Under the pieces are notes generated by a model. It worked only from the letters and a program-made list of their open reading frames with translations. It made no database searches and was not told the DNA's origin. This document shows, piece by piece, positions 1 through 8,011 of a stretch of DNA of 64,000 nucleotides. Position numbers and translations under genes: made by a program. Origin of the DNA: an uncultured Bradyrhizobium sp. (GTDB taxonomy: Bacteria > Pseudomonadota > Alphaproteobacteria > Rhizobiales > Xanthobacteraceae); assembly GCF_947648125.1 (NCBI RefSeq), contig NZ_CANSMR010000002.1, positions 654,988-718,987 on the forward strand, written 5' to 3'. Position 1 is the first letter of the stretch; every line of letters starts with the position of its first letter.

Positions 1-315
1 GGCTCGCCCTCGATCCTCAATGCCTCGCCGGAGGCTGCCGCGGACGGCGGGCTCGCGATCCTCAAGACCGGCGACAAGGTGCGCATCGACCTCAACAAGG
101 GCAGCGCCAACATCATGATCTCGGAGGATGAGCTGCGCACCCGCCGCGCCGAGCTGAAGGCCAAGGGCGGCTTCCCGCACCCGACCAACCAGACGCCGTG
201 GCAGGAGCTCTACCGCCAGACCGTCGGCCAGCACGCGACCGGCGCCTGCCTCGAGCTCGCGACCCGCTACCACGACATTGCCGGCAAGGTCGGCGTGGCG
301 CGGGATAATCACTGA
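1..315 (+). CDS. Sugar-acid dehydratase, IlvD/Edd family (3' end only)
   Basis: Reading frame 1 is open from the first base and ends with TGA at 313-315, so only the last ~104 codons are present. The fragment matches the C-terminal part of the IlvD/Edd iron-sulfur dehydratases: an SPEAA..GGLA stretch followed by LKTGDKVRIDL, then the tail QTPWQELYR and a terminal RDNH. That tail is typical of the L-arabonate/D-xylonate dehydratase branch rather than of housekeeping IlvD. These enzymes remove water from aldonic acids to give 2-keto-3-deoxy acids. The two SDR genes just downstream fit an oxidative sugar pathway. The exact substrate cannot be read from the fragment. Confidence 0.8.
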   Translation, partial: GSPSILNASPEAAADGGLAILKTGDKVRIDLNKGSANIMISEDELRTRRAELKAKGGFPHPTNQTPWQELYRQTVGQHATGACLELATRYHDIAGKVGVARDNH

Positions 316-326
316 TCCGCAAGACC

Positions 327-399
327 GTCATTGCCGGGCTTGACCCGGCAATCCATCGCTCTTCGAAAGATGGATGCGCGGGTCAAGCCCGCGCATGAC
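327..399. repeat. Intergenic imperfect inverted repeat
   Basis: The left arm, starting GTCATTGCCGGGCTTGACCC, and the right arm, ending GGGTCAAGCCCGCGCATGAC, can fold on each other around a short CTCTTCGAA-containing loop. It fills most of the gap between the dehydratase and the first SDR. Palindromes of this style are common between genes in Bradyrhizobium relatives. It may form an mRNA hairpin between the two genes. Confidence 0.6.
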
Positions 400-434
400 A
401 GCAAGAAACATACGAGAACCGAAGGAAGAAACGC

Positions 435-1166
435 ATGTCCAATCGACTGAAGGGAAAGCGCGCCGTCGTCACCGCCGCGGCGGCAGGCATCGGGCGCGCA
501 TGCGCCGTGGCGTTCGCGCGCGAAGGCGCGACCGTGATCGCCACCGACATCAACGAGAGCGGGATCGCCACGCTCGGCAAGGAAGGCGTCGCCGAGACCG
601 CCCGGCTCGACGTTCGCAGCACCGCAGACGTCAACGGCTTCGCCAAGCGCGTCGGCAAGATCGACATCCTGCTCAATGCGGCAGGCTTCGTGCATCACGG
701 TACCATTCTGGAGTGCTCCGACGAAGACTTCGACTTTTCGTTCGACCTCAACGTCAAATCCATGCACCGGACCATCAAGGCGTTTCTGCCGGCGATGCTG
801 GAAGGCGGAGGCGGCAGCATCGTCAACATCTCGTCCTGCGCGGCGTTGCGGCCGCCGGCCAACCGCTACGTCTACAGCGCGTCGAAGGCGGCGGTTTCAC
901 TGCTGACGCGCGCAGTTGCGCTCGACTTCATTACCCAGGGCATCCGCTGCAACAGCATCTGCCCGGGCACCGTGGAAACGCCATCGATGCTGGAGCGCGC
1001 AGCTGCCGCGGGCCCGGACGGACGCGAGAAGTTCGTCGCCCGCCAGAAGATGGGCCGGCTCGGCACCGCCGAGGAAATCGCGGCGATGGCGGTCTATCTC
1101 GCGAGCGACGAAGCCGCATTCACCACCGGCGTCGACATGGTCGTCGACGGCGGCTTCATGCTCTGA
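435..1166 (+). CDS. SDR, 2-keto-3-deoxy-L-fuconate dehydrogenase / DHRS6-like
   Basis: 243-residue classical short-chain dehydrogenase. The N-terminal nucleotide motif is the variant TAAAAGIGRA. The acidic residues in ATDIN indicate NAD(H) preference. NAAGFVHHG, the catalytic Ser in NISS, and Y-x-x-x-K in YVYSASKAA complete the active site. The order ATDINES, NAAGFVHHGT, NVKSMHR.IKAFLP and CPGTVETPS closely follows animal DHRS6 and the bacterial 2-keto-3-deoxy-L-fuconate dehydrogenases. A sugar-acid dehydratase just upstream supports oxidation of a 2-keto-3-deoxy sugar acid. ATG 435 is preceded by GGAAGAAACGC. Substrate is inferred; family is secure. Confidence 0.8.
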   Translation: MSNRLKGKRAVVTAAAAGIGRACAVAFAREGATVIATDINESGIATLGKEGVAETARLDVRSTADVNGFAKRVGKIDILLNAAGFVHHGTILECSDEDFDFSFDLNVKSMHRTIKAFLPAMLEGGGGSIVNISSCAALRPPANRYVYSASKAAVSLLTRAVALDFITQGIRCNSICPGTVETPSMLERAAAAGPDGREKFVARQKMGRLGTAEEIAAMAVYLASDEAAFTTGVDMVVDGGFML

Positions 1167-1191
1167 CGCCCCCGATCAAAGGCATTCAGCA

Positions 1192-1938
1192 ATGAACAAG
1201 ATCGATCTCAACGGCCGCTGCGCCGTCGTCACCGGCGGCGCGCAAGGCTTCGGCCGCGCCATCACCGAGCGCTTCGTCGCATCCGGCGCCAGGGTCGCGA
1301 TCTGGGACTTCGACCAGCCGCTGGCCGAGAAGACCGCCAGGGCGATCGGCGAGAACGTGATCGCGGTCAAGACTGATGTCACCGACCCGGCCGCGGTCGA
1401 CGCCGCACGCGATCAGACGCTGCGGGCATTCGGCAAGATCGACATCCTCGTCAACAACGCCGGTATCACCGGAGCCAACAAGCCGGTCTGGGAAACCGAT
1501 CTCGACGATTGGCGCAGGGTGATGCGCATCAATCTCGAGGGTCCCTTCATCTGCTGCAAGGCGATCGTGCCGACCATGATCGGCCAGAAATACGGCCGCA
1601 TCGTCAACATCGCCTCGGTCGCCGGCAAGGAAGGCAATCCGAACGCCGCGCACTATTCGTCGTCGAAGGCCGGCCTGATCGCACTGACGAAATCGCTCGG
1701 CAAGGAGCTCGCGCAGCACGACATCCTGGTCAACGCGGTGACGCCAGCCGCGGCGAAGACCGCGATCTTCGACCAGATGACGCAAGCGCACATCGACTTC
1801 ATGCTGTCGAAGATTCCGAAGGCCCGCTTCGTGCAGGTCGAGGAGCTCGCCGCGATGGTGGCATGGCTGGCGTCGGAGGATTGCGCGTTCTCGACCGGCG
1901 CGGTGTTCGACATCTCCGGCGGACGGGCGACCTACTGA
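1192..1938 (+). CDS. SDR family oxidoreductase (FabG-like)
   Basis: 248-residue classical SDR that starts at ATG 1192, 25 bases after the previous SDR stop, so both are probably co-transcribed. Visible motifs: TGGAQGFGRA nucleotide-binding turn, IWDFD acidic position suggesting NAD, LVNNAG, NIASVAG catalytic Ser, HYSSSKAG with Tyr and Lys, and a C-terminal STGAVFDISGGRATY. The context (sugar-acid dehydratase plus a keto-deoxy-sugar-acid dehydrogenase) suggests a sugar or sugar-acid dehydrogenase step rather than fatty acid synthesis. The last ~57 bases occur again, diverged, at 3164-3223. Confidence 0.8.
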   Translation: MNKIDLNGRCAVVTGGAQGFGRAITERFVASGARVAIWDFDQPLAEKTARAIGENVIAVKTDVTDPAAVDAARDQTLRAFGKIDILVNNAGITGANKPVWETDLDDWRRVMRINLEGPFICCKAIVPTMIGQKYGRIVNIASVAGKEGNPNAAHYSSSKAGLIALTKSLGKELAQHDILVNAVTPAAAKTAIFDQMTQAHIDFMLSKIPKARFVQVEELAAMVAWLASEDCAFSTGAVFDISGGRATY

Positions 1939-1965
1939 GAGACCTTGGCAAGGTACCCGCCTATC

Positions 1966-2946
1966 CTACGATTTCGGCACGATTGCCGGCGTCGGGTGTG
2001 CGGTTCGCCAATGCGATCTCATCGCCTCGAACACCTGGGTGAAGGGAACGTTAAGGCCACGGAGGCGGCAGACCGCGGTCGATGGAGCCGCCGACGCCGC
2101 TCCGTGCGGAGCGAATTTGACCCATGCCGATTTTTCGCGGAGGTCAAGATTTCTGATATCGGCCCAAAGCACTCGCTTTCCGTCGCAATCCAGACCTTCG
2201 CGCGACAGGATGATGCTCGGTTGTGGATCGCAAAAATTCCAGACGGCCCCCCCGATGCAGCCAAGGGGAACAAGAGCCAAAAGAAGTAAGCACACGATCT
2301 CTCTTGTTTTGATACCGACTTCTGATGTCTTGGTCCATGCGAACACAGGCAACAGAATGAACGCGCCGCCGCCCAACAAATAGAGCGAAATGCTGGGATA
2401 GAAGCCAAGCGTGCCGGTCTTCGCATCTTCTGCGTCGAGCTGCAAATCGTATAATCGAAGTGCAAGATAAATGACCGCTAGCAGGACGGGGAATGCACAC
2501 ACCACGAAGGTGAGCGCTCTGCGACTTGAGGCAACCGGAGGTACCCGTGGCAAGCCTTGGAGAAGCGGACCCAGCACCGGTTGACGCCATCGCCAGGCGG
2601 CGAGCTGCAGCAAGCCGGCATACATGCCGAGGCCGAAGAACGTCAGGATTGGATGGTTAGTGCCGAGGTCGATGGATGAATTCGCTATGGTAAGTGCAAA
2701 TATCAGCACTCCCGATATCAGCCAGCCCATTCGGCTCACTTGCGCTTTGAAGTACCTGTCTGCCTCCTTTAGAGCACGCTCGCGCGCGTCGTCGGCGACA
2801 ATGTAGCCGCTCGCTGCCGGGCCAAAGGGATAGTAGACAGCTTGGCCGGCAGGATCGGTCGTCCATCTCTCGCGATCGCTTTCGACCAACCTCTCGCTTG
2901 CCTCGATCGCCGTCAATTGGCAGCCCCTCAGCGCTTCCGAGTTCAT
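1966..2946 (-). CDS. Unrecognised membrane protein, about five TM segments
   Basis: 326 residues from ATG 2946 (a TTG ten codons upstream is an alternative; neither has a good ribosome site). After a charged ~85-residue N-terminus come five hydrophobic stretches: MGWLISGVLIFALTIA, ILTFFGLGMYAGLLQLAAW, LTFVVCAFPVLLAVIYLAL, ISLYLLGGGAFILLPVFAW and EIVCLLLLALVPLGCIGG. A soluble C-terminal ~80 residues follow. I recognise no family. The DNA looks less GC-rich than its neighbours and uses more A/T-ending codons. It lies between the SDR gene and an SDR 3' remnant, which suggests recent insertion. It is convergent with the SDR, 27 bases apart. Confidence 0.55.
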   Translation of the reverse strand: MNSEALRGCQLTAIEASERLVESDRERWTTDPAGQAVYYPFGPAASGYIVADDARERALKEADRYFKAQVSRMGWLISGVLIFALTIANSSIDLGTNHPILTFFGLGMYAGLLQLAAWRWRQPVLGPLLQGLPRVPPVASSRRALTFVVCAFPVLLAVIYLALRLYDLQLDAEDAKTGTLGFYPSISLYLLGGGAFILLPVFAWTKTSEVGIKTREIVCLLLLALVPLGCIGGAVWNFCDPQPSIILSREGLDCDGKRVLWADIRNLDLREKSAWVKFAPHGAASAAPSTAVCRLRGLNVPFTQVFEAMRSHWRTAHPTPAIVPKS

Positions 2947-3163
2947 AGCCGACTTTGCATTCTTCGCGGGAAGCAATTTGGCCGCGTACGGTCTAATACA
3001 ACGCTAACGAGAATATGGAAGATCGTAGCTTCCACTAAAACTGTTGGGCGAACGGCCGCAATTGAGGCAATTCTTTCTGACCGGATTGACTCTTCGGCGA
3101 CGGCGGCGGCGATCCAAGTCGCGACCACCGCGCGGCTGTGGTCCGGATTGCTGCCAAACCTGA

Positions 3164-3223
3164 GATTGCACGTTCTCAACCGGCGCGGTGTTCGACATCT
3201 CCGGCGAGCGGGCGACGTGCTAA
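3164..3223 (+). pseudogene. Remnant of an SDR gene 3' end
   Basis: Read in the plus frame this gives D-C-T-F-S-T-G-A-V-F-D-I-S-G-E-R-A-T-C-stop, almost the same as the end of the SDR at 1192-1938 (D-C-A-F-S-T-G-A-V-F-D-I-S-G-G-R-A-T-Y-stop). About 57 bases align with only a handful of differences. A stop in the same frame lies immediately upstream (TGA 3161-3163) and no further SDR sequence can be recognised. It is a scar of a second SDR copy or allele. Its stop codon overlaps the stop of the convergent LysR gene. Confidence 0.7.
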
Positions 3224-4089
3224 CCCCCTCGCCTCGCCGGCTGCCGAAGCGCGGTGACGAGATGATCTGCGAGCAATGACGCCGCCCGCGCGAGGTTCGG
3301 CGCGCGGTGCAGGCGAATCTCTGCCCGCGGCAACCGCGGCATGCCGTCGCGCGTGGTCAGGCGGCGCAGCGTCGGCGGAAAGGTACCCGACTTGACCACG
3401 GTTACGGCAAGACCCTGCGCCGCGATCGCCTCGACCGCGGACAGGCTGTGGCTGACAAAGGCGAGCCGCCACGGCCGGCTCGCCTGGTCCAGTGCCTGCA
3501 TCGCCCAGCTTCGGAACAGGCAGCCCTGCGGATAGAGCGCAACCGGCAGCGGGTCGAGCTCCTCGACCCGATGCGTGGCGCTCGCAGCCCACACCGCCTG
3601 CTCAGTGCGCAGCAACTCGCCCTCACCCCGCCCCTCGGGATGCATCGCGATCACGAGGTCAAAGGCTTCGCCGAGCCGGTCCGTCATCGACGATGTCAGC
3701 CCGGTCTCCATCTCGACATGGATCAGCGGATAGTTGGCGATGAACTCCTTGAGCAGCGGCGGGACGAGCAGCGTCCCGTAATCGTCCATCACGCCAAGGC
3801 GTACCCGCCCGCCGGTGCCATGCTCACGCACGCGGCCGACCGCCTCCGCATTGAGGCTCAGAATGCGGCGGGCGTAACCGATTAGCCCCTCGCCGGCCGC
3901 GCTCAGGTCGACACTGGACGTGCTGCGGTGAAACAGCTCGGCCTGCAGCCGCTCTTCCAGCCGCTTCACCTGCATGCTGACGGCGGATTGGGTCCGGTTC
4001 AGCGCCGCAGCGGCGCGGGTGAAGGAGCGATGATCCGCCACCGCGACAAAGGCTTGCAACAGATCCGGGTCCAGGACTGGCGCGCTCAT
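3220..4089 (-). CDS. LysR-family transcriptional regulator
   Basis: 289 residues from ATG 4089; a GTG one codon earlier could also be used. Residues ~6-65 form the winged helix-turn-helix (DPDLLQAFVAVADHRSFTRA, then ALNRTQSAVSMQVKRLEERL). The LysR substrate-binding domain follows (VRLGVMDDYGTLLVPPLLKEF onwards). Length is normal for the family. It is divergent from the DMT exporter at 4184 with a 94-base gap holding a perfect palindrome, so it probably controls that exporter. The ligand is unknown; amino acids are a reasonable guess for LysR/EamA pairs. Confidence 0.9.
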   Translation of the reverse strand: MSAPVLDPDLLQAFVAVADHRSFTRAAAALNRTQSAVSMQVKRLEERLQAELFHRSTSSVDLSAAGEGLIGYARRILSLNAEAVGRVREHGTGGRVRLGVMDDYGTLLVPPLLKEFIANYPLIHVEMETGLTSSMTDRLGEAFDLVIAMHPEGRGEGELLRTEQAVWAASATHRVEELDPLPVALYPQGCLFRSWAMQALDQASRPWRLAFVSHSLSAVEAIAAQGLAVTVVKSGTFPPTLRRLTTRDGMPRLPRAEIRLHRAPNLARAASLLADHLVTALRQPARRGG

Positions 4090-4105
4090 CACAATCCGTG
4101 ATTTG

Positions 4106-4115
4106 GTTGATCAAC
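4106..4115. promoter_or_regulatory. Candidate LysR operator (GTTGATCAAC)
   Basis: A perfect 10-base palindrome in the gap between the divergent lysR (start 4089) and DMT exporter (start 4184) genes. Position and symmetry suit a LysR-type binding site. No binding data are available. Confidence 0.4.
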
Positions 4116-4183
4116 TTTATTCCATTCATTGATTATCGGCCGTTCCCTAGATTGCGCAAGCAAAACAGAGGGATCGAAGCGGG

Positions 4184-5086
4184 ATGGGTGAGATCTGGGG
4201 GGTGTTGGCCGCGGTGGCGTCGAGTGCGCTCGGCGGAACCTCGATCGGGGCGACGCGGTTTCTGGTCGGCGCCATCGATCCGCTGGCGATCGGCGCGTTC
4301 CGCTTCGGCATCGGCGTCCTGCTGTTGCTGCCGCTGGCGCTGCTGCAGCGTGGAAGCTGGCCGCCGCGACGCGACTGGCCTGGCGTCGCCGGCCTCGGCC
4401 TGCTGTTCTTTGCGGCGTTTCCAATCCTGTTCAATGCTTCGCTGATCTTCACCACCGCAGCGCGCGGTGCGCTCGCGCTATCGACGCTGCCGTTGCTGAC
4501 CATGCTGGTTGCCGCTGCGCTCGGCGCCGAGCCGCTCACCGCGCGAAAGACCACAGGCGTGCTGGTCACGATCCTCGGCGTCTCGATGGCGCTGCTCTCC
4601 GGCCTCGCCACGGCCCCGCCCGGCGCCTGGCGCGGAGATCTGTTGATGGTCGCAGCCGCACTGTGCATGGCGCTCTACAGCACCTGGTCGAAGCCCTATA
4701 TCCGCCGCTCCGGCCCGATCCCCTTCACCACGCTCGCCATGGCGGCCGGTGCCGTGGTCCTCATTGTTGCCTCGCTACTGCGCGGCAGTTTCGCGCCGGT
4801 TGCCGGGTTCGGTGCGCCGCAATGGTTCGGCGCGACCTATCTCGGCGCGTTCGGTGCAGCACTCACCTTCTATCTCTGGGCCTTCGCGCTGGAGCGGACG
4901 ACGCCGACCCGGGTGGCCGTATCAGTCACCGTCAATCCGATCGCCGCCTCGCTGGTCGGCGCGGCCCTGCTCGGCGAGCCGCTGAGCTGGAATCTGATGG
5001 CCGGCATCGTCACCGTGTTTGCCGGCATCTGGATCGCGACGACCCAGCCGCAACAGGCACGCGCGGTCGCGCCGGATACACACTGA
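4184..5086 (+). CDS. DMT-superfamily exporter (EamA domains)
   Basis: 300 residues, almost entirely hydrophobic, with about ten TM helices arranged as two EamA repeats. The first runs from the N-terminus to ~MALLSGLA. The second begins at GDLLMVAAALCMALYSTWSKPY and carries the usual TPTRVAVSVTVNPIAASLVGAALLGEPLS signature near the end. Members export amino acids or other metabolites across the inner membrane. Expression is probably driven from the shared region with the divergent LysR gene. Substrate is not predictable from sequence. Confidence 0.88.
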   Translation: MGEIWGVLAAVASSALGGTSIGATRFLVGAIDPLAIGAFRFGIGVLLLLPLALLQRGSWPPRRDWPGVAGLGLLFFAAFPILFNASLIFTTAARGALALSTLPLLTMLVAAALGAEPLTARKTTGVLVTILGVSMALLSGLATAPPGAWRGDLLMVAAALCMALYSTWSKPYIRRSGPIPFTTLAMAAGAVVLIVASLLRGSFAPVAGFGAPQWFGATYLGAFGAALTFYLWAFALERTTPTRVAVSVTVNPIAASLVGAALLGEPLSWNLMAGIVTVFAGIWIATTQPQQARAVAPDTH

Positions 5087-5170
5087 CCCACGACCACGCG
5101 CCCGCAAGGCCGTCCGCGAATCCGTGCTAGCCTGAGGGTCCGGTCCAAACGAACCCGAGGCGGCACGCCA

Positions 5171-5851
5171 TTGAACATTTCCCTCTACGACGTCTCCGTC
5201 TGGGTGCTGCCGCTGGTGATCGCCATCACGTTTCACGAAGCGGCGCACGGCTTCGTCGCGCACCGGCTCGGCGACGACACCGCCTGGAAGCTCGGCCGCG
5301 TCAGCTTCAATCCGCTGAAGCATATCGATCCGTTCGGCACGCTCATCCTGCCCGCGATGCTGCTGTTCGCGCATTCGCCGTTCCTGTTCGGCTACGCCAA
5401 GCCGGTGCCGGTGAACTTCCGCAACCTCAACCATCCCAAGCTCGACATGGTGTGGGTGGCGCTGGCCGGCCCGGTCACCAACATCATCCTGGCAACCGCA
5501 GCGGCGCTGGCATTCCACGCGCTGCCATTGGTTCCCGCAGATGCGGCAAAATGGACCGCGGATAATCTGAAAAACGCCTTCCTGATCAACATCGTGCTCG
5601 CGATCTTCAACATGATGCCGATTCCGCCGCTGGATGGCGGCCGGGTCGCGGTCGGGCTGCTGCCGCGGCCGCTGGCGATCCCGCTCGCCCGGCTGGAGCC
5701 CTACGGCATGCTGATCCTGATCGGGCTATTGATCCTGCTGCCCGTGATCGGCAAGCAGATCGGCCTAAATCTTGATGTTATTTCAACGATACTGCGAACT
5801 CTGACCGGCTATGTAATCAACGCCCTTCTCCTTATTACCGGAAACACATAG
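5171..5851 (+). CDS. Site-2-type (M50) membrane metalloprotease
   Basis: 226-residue polytopic protein. The zinc motif H22-E-A-A-H26 lies in the first membrane segment (LVIAITFHEAAHGFVAHRLG). The third-ligand motif is NMMPIPPLDGGR at ~148-159, where the Asp of LDGG completes the site. LGRVSFNPLKHIDPFGT and VALAGPVTNI are also typical of the short M50B proteins without a PDZ domain. Start is TTG 5171, read as MNISLYDVS; no better start lies nearby. These proteins cleave membrane-embedded substrates, but the target is unknown. Confidence 0.88.
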   Translation: MNISLYDVSVWVLPLVIAITFHEAAHGFVAHRLGDDTAWKLGRVSFNPLKHIDPFGTLILPAMLLFAHSPFLFGYAKPVPVNFRNLNHPKLDMVWVALAGPVTNIILATAAALAFHALPLVPADAAKWTADNLKNAFLINIVLAIFNMMPIPPLDGGRVAVGLLPRPLAIPLARLEPYGMLILIGLLILLPVIGKQIGLNLDVISTILRTLTGYVINALLLITGNT

Positions 5852-5932
5852 CCTTGATTTGCGGATGACCCGATCGGAACATCGGAACCCAATCTTCCTA
5901 CTCACGCGCAGGAACGGGAACGCTTCGAGGCC

Positions 5933-6361
5933 ATGGTGATCAAAGCTGCCGATATGCTGATTGCACGACGCGCCGACACCCGCGCGCGCGCCGACTTTGC
6001 AACCTGGAAGATGATGGCCAAGCTGAACGGCGCCTCCGCCCTGCCGCCCGAGGCGCAGAATTTCCTCGCCATCCACAAGAAGCTGCTGGACCAGATGAGC
6101 GACGGCGAGGCCAGCGAGGCGACGATCCAGGAGATGTATCGCACCTACTATGCGGAGATGGGCGGCGCCGGCAAAGCGCCCGAGGTTCCGGCACGCTCGC
6201 GCGAACCGGCCGCCGACACTGGCAACGTCACCGCGTTCCGCCGCCTGCCCGCCAAGAAGGCGGCCGCCGCTGCCCCGAACGCCAAGCGTCCGATGCCGGT
6301 GGCGCTGATCTTCGCCTGCCTCGTCGTGGTCTACGTCGCGATCCGCTACTACTGGAAATAG
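5933..6361 (+). CDS. Hypothetical protein with C-terminal TM anchor
   Basis: 142 residues with no recognised domain. The N-terminal ~70 residues look helical (ADMLIARRADTRARADFATW, IHKKLLDQM). A Pro/Ala-rich linker follows, and the protein ends in one TM helix (MPVALIFACLVVVYVAIRYYWK), so it is probably tail-anchored in the inner membrane. The frame stays open back to 5858 but has no ATG, GTG or TTG there, so ATG 5933 is the only normal start. Composition resembles the surrounding core genes. Confidence 0.6.
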   Translation: MVIKAADMLIARRADTRARADFATWKMMAKLNGASALPPEAQNFLAIHKKLLDQMSDGEASEATIQEMYRTYYAEMGGAGKAPEVPARSREPAADTGNVTAFRRLPAKKAAAAAPNAKRPMPVALIFACLVVVYVAIRYYWK

Positions 6362-6438
6362 AGCGGTCCGCGCTGCAAGCCATCCCTCGCTTTCATCATC
6401 TGCGCACGGACGCTGCGGCGTCCAGTCGCGCGTCACCG

Positions 6439-6487
6439 GAGCATGATCCGGAAAAGTGTGTATCGGTTTTCCGAAAGGATCATGCTC
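6439..6487. repeat. Dispersed palindrome, GAGCATGATCC type
   Basis: GAGCATGATCCGGAAAA at the left pairs with TTTTCCGAAAGGATCATGCTC at the right. This is a well-known type of intergenic inverted repeat in Bradyrhizobium and Rhodopseudomonas genomes. It lies between the small membrane protein and the binding-protein gene, next to a second palindrome. Confidence 0.8.
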
Positions 6488-6501
6488 AAAACAAAAAGAT
6501 G

Positions 6502-6538
6502 GAGCGGGATGATGATTCGAAGAAAAGTCATCCCGCTC
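6502..6538. repeat. Dispersed palindrome, GAGCGGGATGA type
   Basis: GAGCGGGATGA and TCATCCCGCTC form an 11-base perfect stem around a 15-base TGATTCGAAGAAAAG loop. It follows the previous palindrome after 14 bases. The two often occur as a pair in these genomes. Confidence 0.75.
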
Positions 6539-6660
6539 GGGCCGCTCAATCGCCGCAGCGTGGAATATCGCGCGCGATCGATCGCGCCTGTGCCCTAGGC
6601 GATGCGCTCGATGCCGGGCATAATAAGGAACTCAAAAACAAAAATCATACTGGAGGAAAG

Positions 6661-7896
6661 ATGAAGCGTTCCAATGCAGCCTCGGTCAAGACAGCCTTGG
6701 TGATGACCACGAGCCTCGTGTTTGCCGGCAGCGCATCGGCGCAGACGATGGACAAGGTCGCCAAGGTCGGCGCCCTCGGCGATCAGTCCGGTCTCTATCA
6801 GGACATCGGCGGTCCCGGCTCGACGGTGGCGGCGCAGATGGCGATCGAGGATTCCGGGCTGCTGGCGAAGGGCTGGAAGATCGACCTGATCTCGGCCGAT
6901 CACCAGAACAAGCCCGACGTCGCGGTCAACATCGGCAAGCAGTGGATCGATGTCGAGAAGGTCGACGTGTTCGTCGATCTCGCCGCCTCCAATGTCGGGC
7001 TCGCGATCGCCAACCTCGCCAAGGACAAGAACGTTGTCAACCTCAACTCGGGCTCCGCCTCGTCCGACCTCACGGGCGCGCAGTGCTCACCGAACACGGT
7101 GCACTGGGTCTACGACACCTACATGCTCGCCAACGGCACCGGCAAGGCGCTGGTGAAATCCGGCGGCGACAGCTGGTTCTTCCTCACCGCGGACTATGCG
7201 TTCGGCCAGGCACTCGAGCGCGACACCTCGGCGGTCGTCACTGCGAACGGCGGCAAGGTGCTCGGCAGCGTCAAGCACCCGCTCAACAACGCAGACTTCT
7301 CGTCCTTCCTGCTGCAGGCGCAAAGCTCGAAAGCCAAGATCGTCGGTCTTGCCAATGCCGGCGGCGACACCACCAACGCAATCAAGCAGGCCGCCGAATT
7401 CGGTATCGTCTCGGGCGGCCAGAGGCTTGCGGGCATGCTGCTGTTCATTACCGACATCAACGCGCTCGGCCTCAACGTCGCGCAAGGCCTGAACTTCACC
7501 GAGACATTCTACTGGGACATGAACGATCAGACCCGCGCCTTCACCAAGCGTTTCATGGAGCGCTTCAAGAAGAACCCGCCGACCATGGTGCAGGCCGGCG
7601 TCTATTCCTCGCTGATCCATTACTTCAAGGCATTGGAAGCGCTCGGCGGCAATCCGCATGACGGCCGCGCCGTCGTCGCCAAGATGAAGGAGCTGCCGAC
7701 CGACGATCCGCTGTTCGGCAAGGGGTCGATCCGGGTCGACGGCCGCAAGATCCACCCCGCCTATCTGTTCGAGGTGAAGAAGCCGTCGGAGTCGAAATAT
7801 CCGTGGGACTATTACAAGCTGGTGGCGACCATCCCCGCGGACGAAGCCTTCCTGCCGCTCGAGAAGAGCGCCTGCCCGCTGGTGAAGAAGAGCTGA
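6661..7896 (+). CDS. Amino-acid-type ABC transporter substrate-binding protein
   Basis: 411 residues from ATG 6661, preceded by an excellent ribosome site (GGAGGAAAG). A Sec signal peptide ends at SASAQT (~residue 30). The mature part is a type-I periplasmic binding fold of the LivJ/Peripla_BP_6 family: KVGALGDQSGLYQDIGGPGS, VDVFVDLAASNVGLAIANLA, then GLANAGGDTTNAIKQAAEFGI. These proteins deliver branched-chain amino acids or aromatic/short-chain acids to Liv-type permeases. No permease or ATPase gene is adjacent, so it is an orphan component and its ligand is unknown. Confidence 0.88.
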   Translation: MKRSNAASVKTALVMTTSLVFAGSASAQTMDKVAKVGALGDQSGLYQDIGGPGSTVAAQMAIEDSGLLAKGWKIDLISADHQNKPDVAVNIGKQWIDVEKVDVFVDLAASNVGLAIANLAKDKNVVNLNSGSASSDLTGAQCSPNTVHWVYDTYMLANGTGKALVKSGGDSWFFLTADYAFGQALERDTSAVVTANGGKVLGSVKHPLNNADFSSFLLQAQSSKAKIVGLANAGGDTTNAIKQAAEFGIVSGGQRLAGMLLFITDINALGLNVAQGLNFTETFYWDMNDQTRAFTKRFMERFKKNPPTMVQAGVYSSLIHYFKALEALGGNPHDGRAVVAKMKELPTDDPLFGKGSIRVDGRKIHPAYLFEVKKPSESKYPWDYYKLVATIPADEAFLPLEKSACPLVKKS

Positions 7897-7902
7897 GACG
7901 CC

Positions 7903-8006
7903 GTCATTCCGGGCCTCGCGATACGAGCGCCCGGAGTTCATCGATCCGCCGAGCATGCGGCACAATGGATTCCGGGCTCGCGAACTTTGTCGCGCCCCGG
8001 AATGAC
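7903..8006. repeat. Intergenic inverted repeat between convergent genes
   Basis: The left arm, starting GTCATTCCGGGCCTCGCG, and the right arm CGCGCCCCGGAATGAC pair at the two ends of a ~104-base element holding the further inverted pieces GCGCCCGGAG and GGATTCCGGGCTCGCG. It fills the gap between the binding protein and the convergent tonB gene and may act as a bidirectional terminator. Confidence 0.6.
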
Positions 8007-8011
8007 AACGG

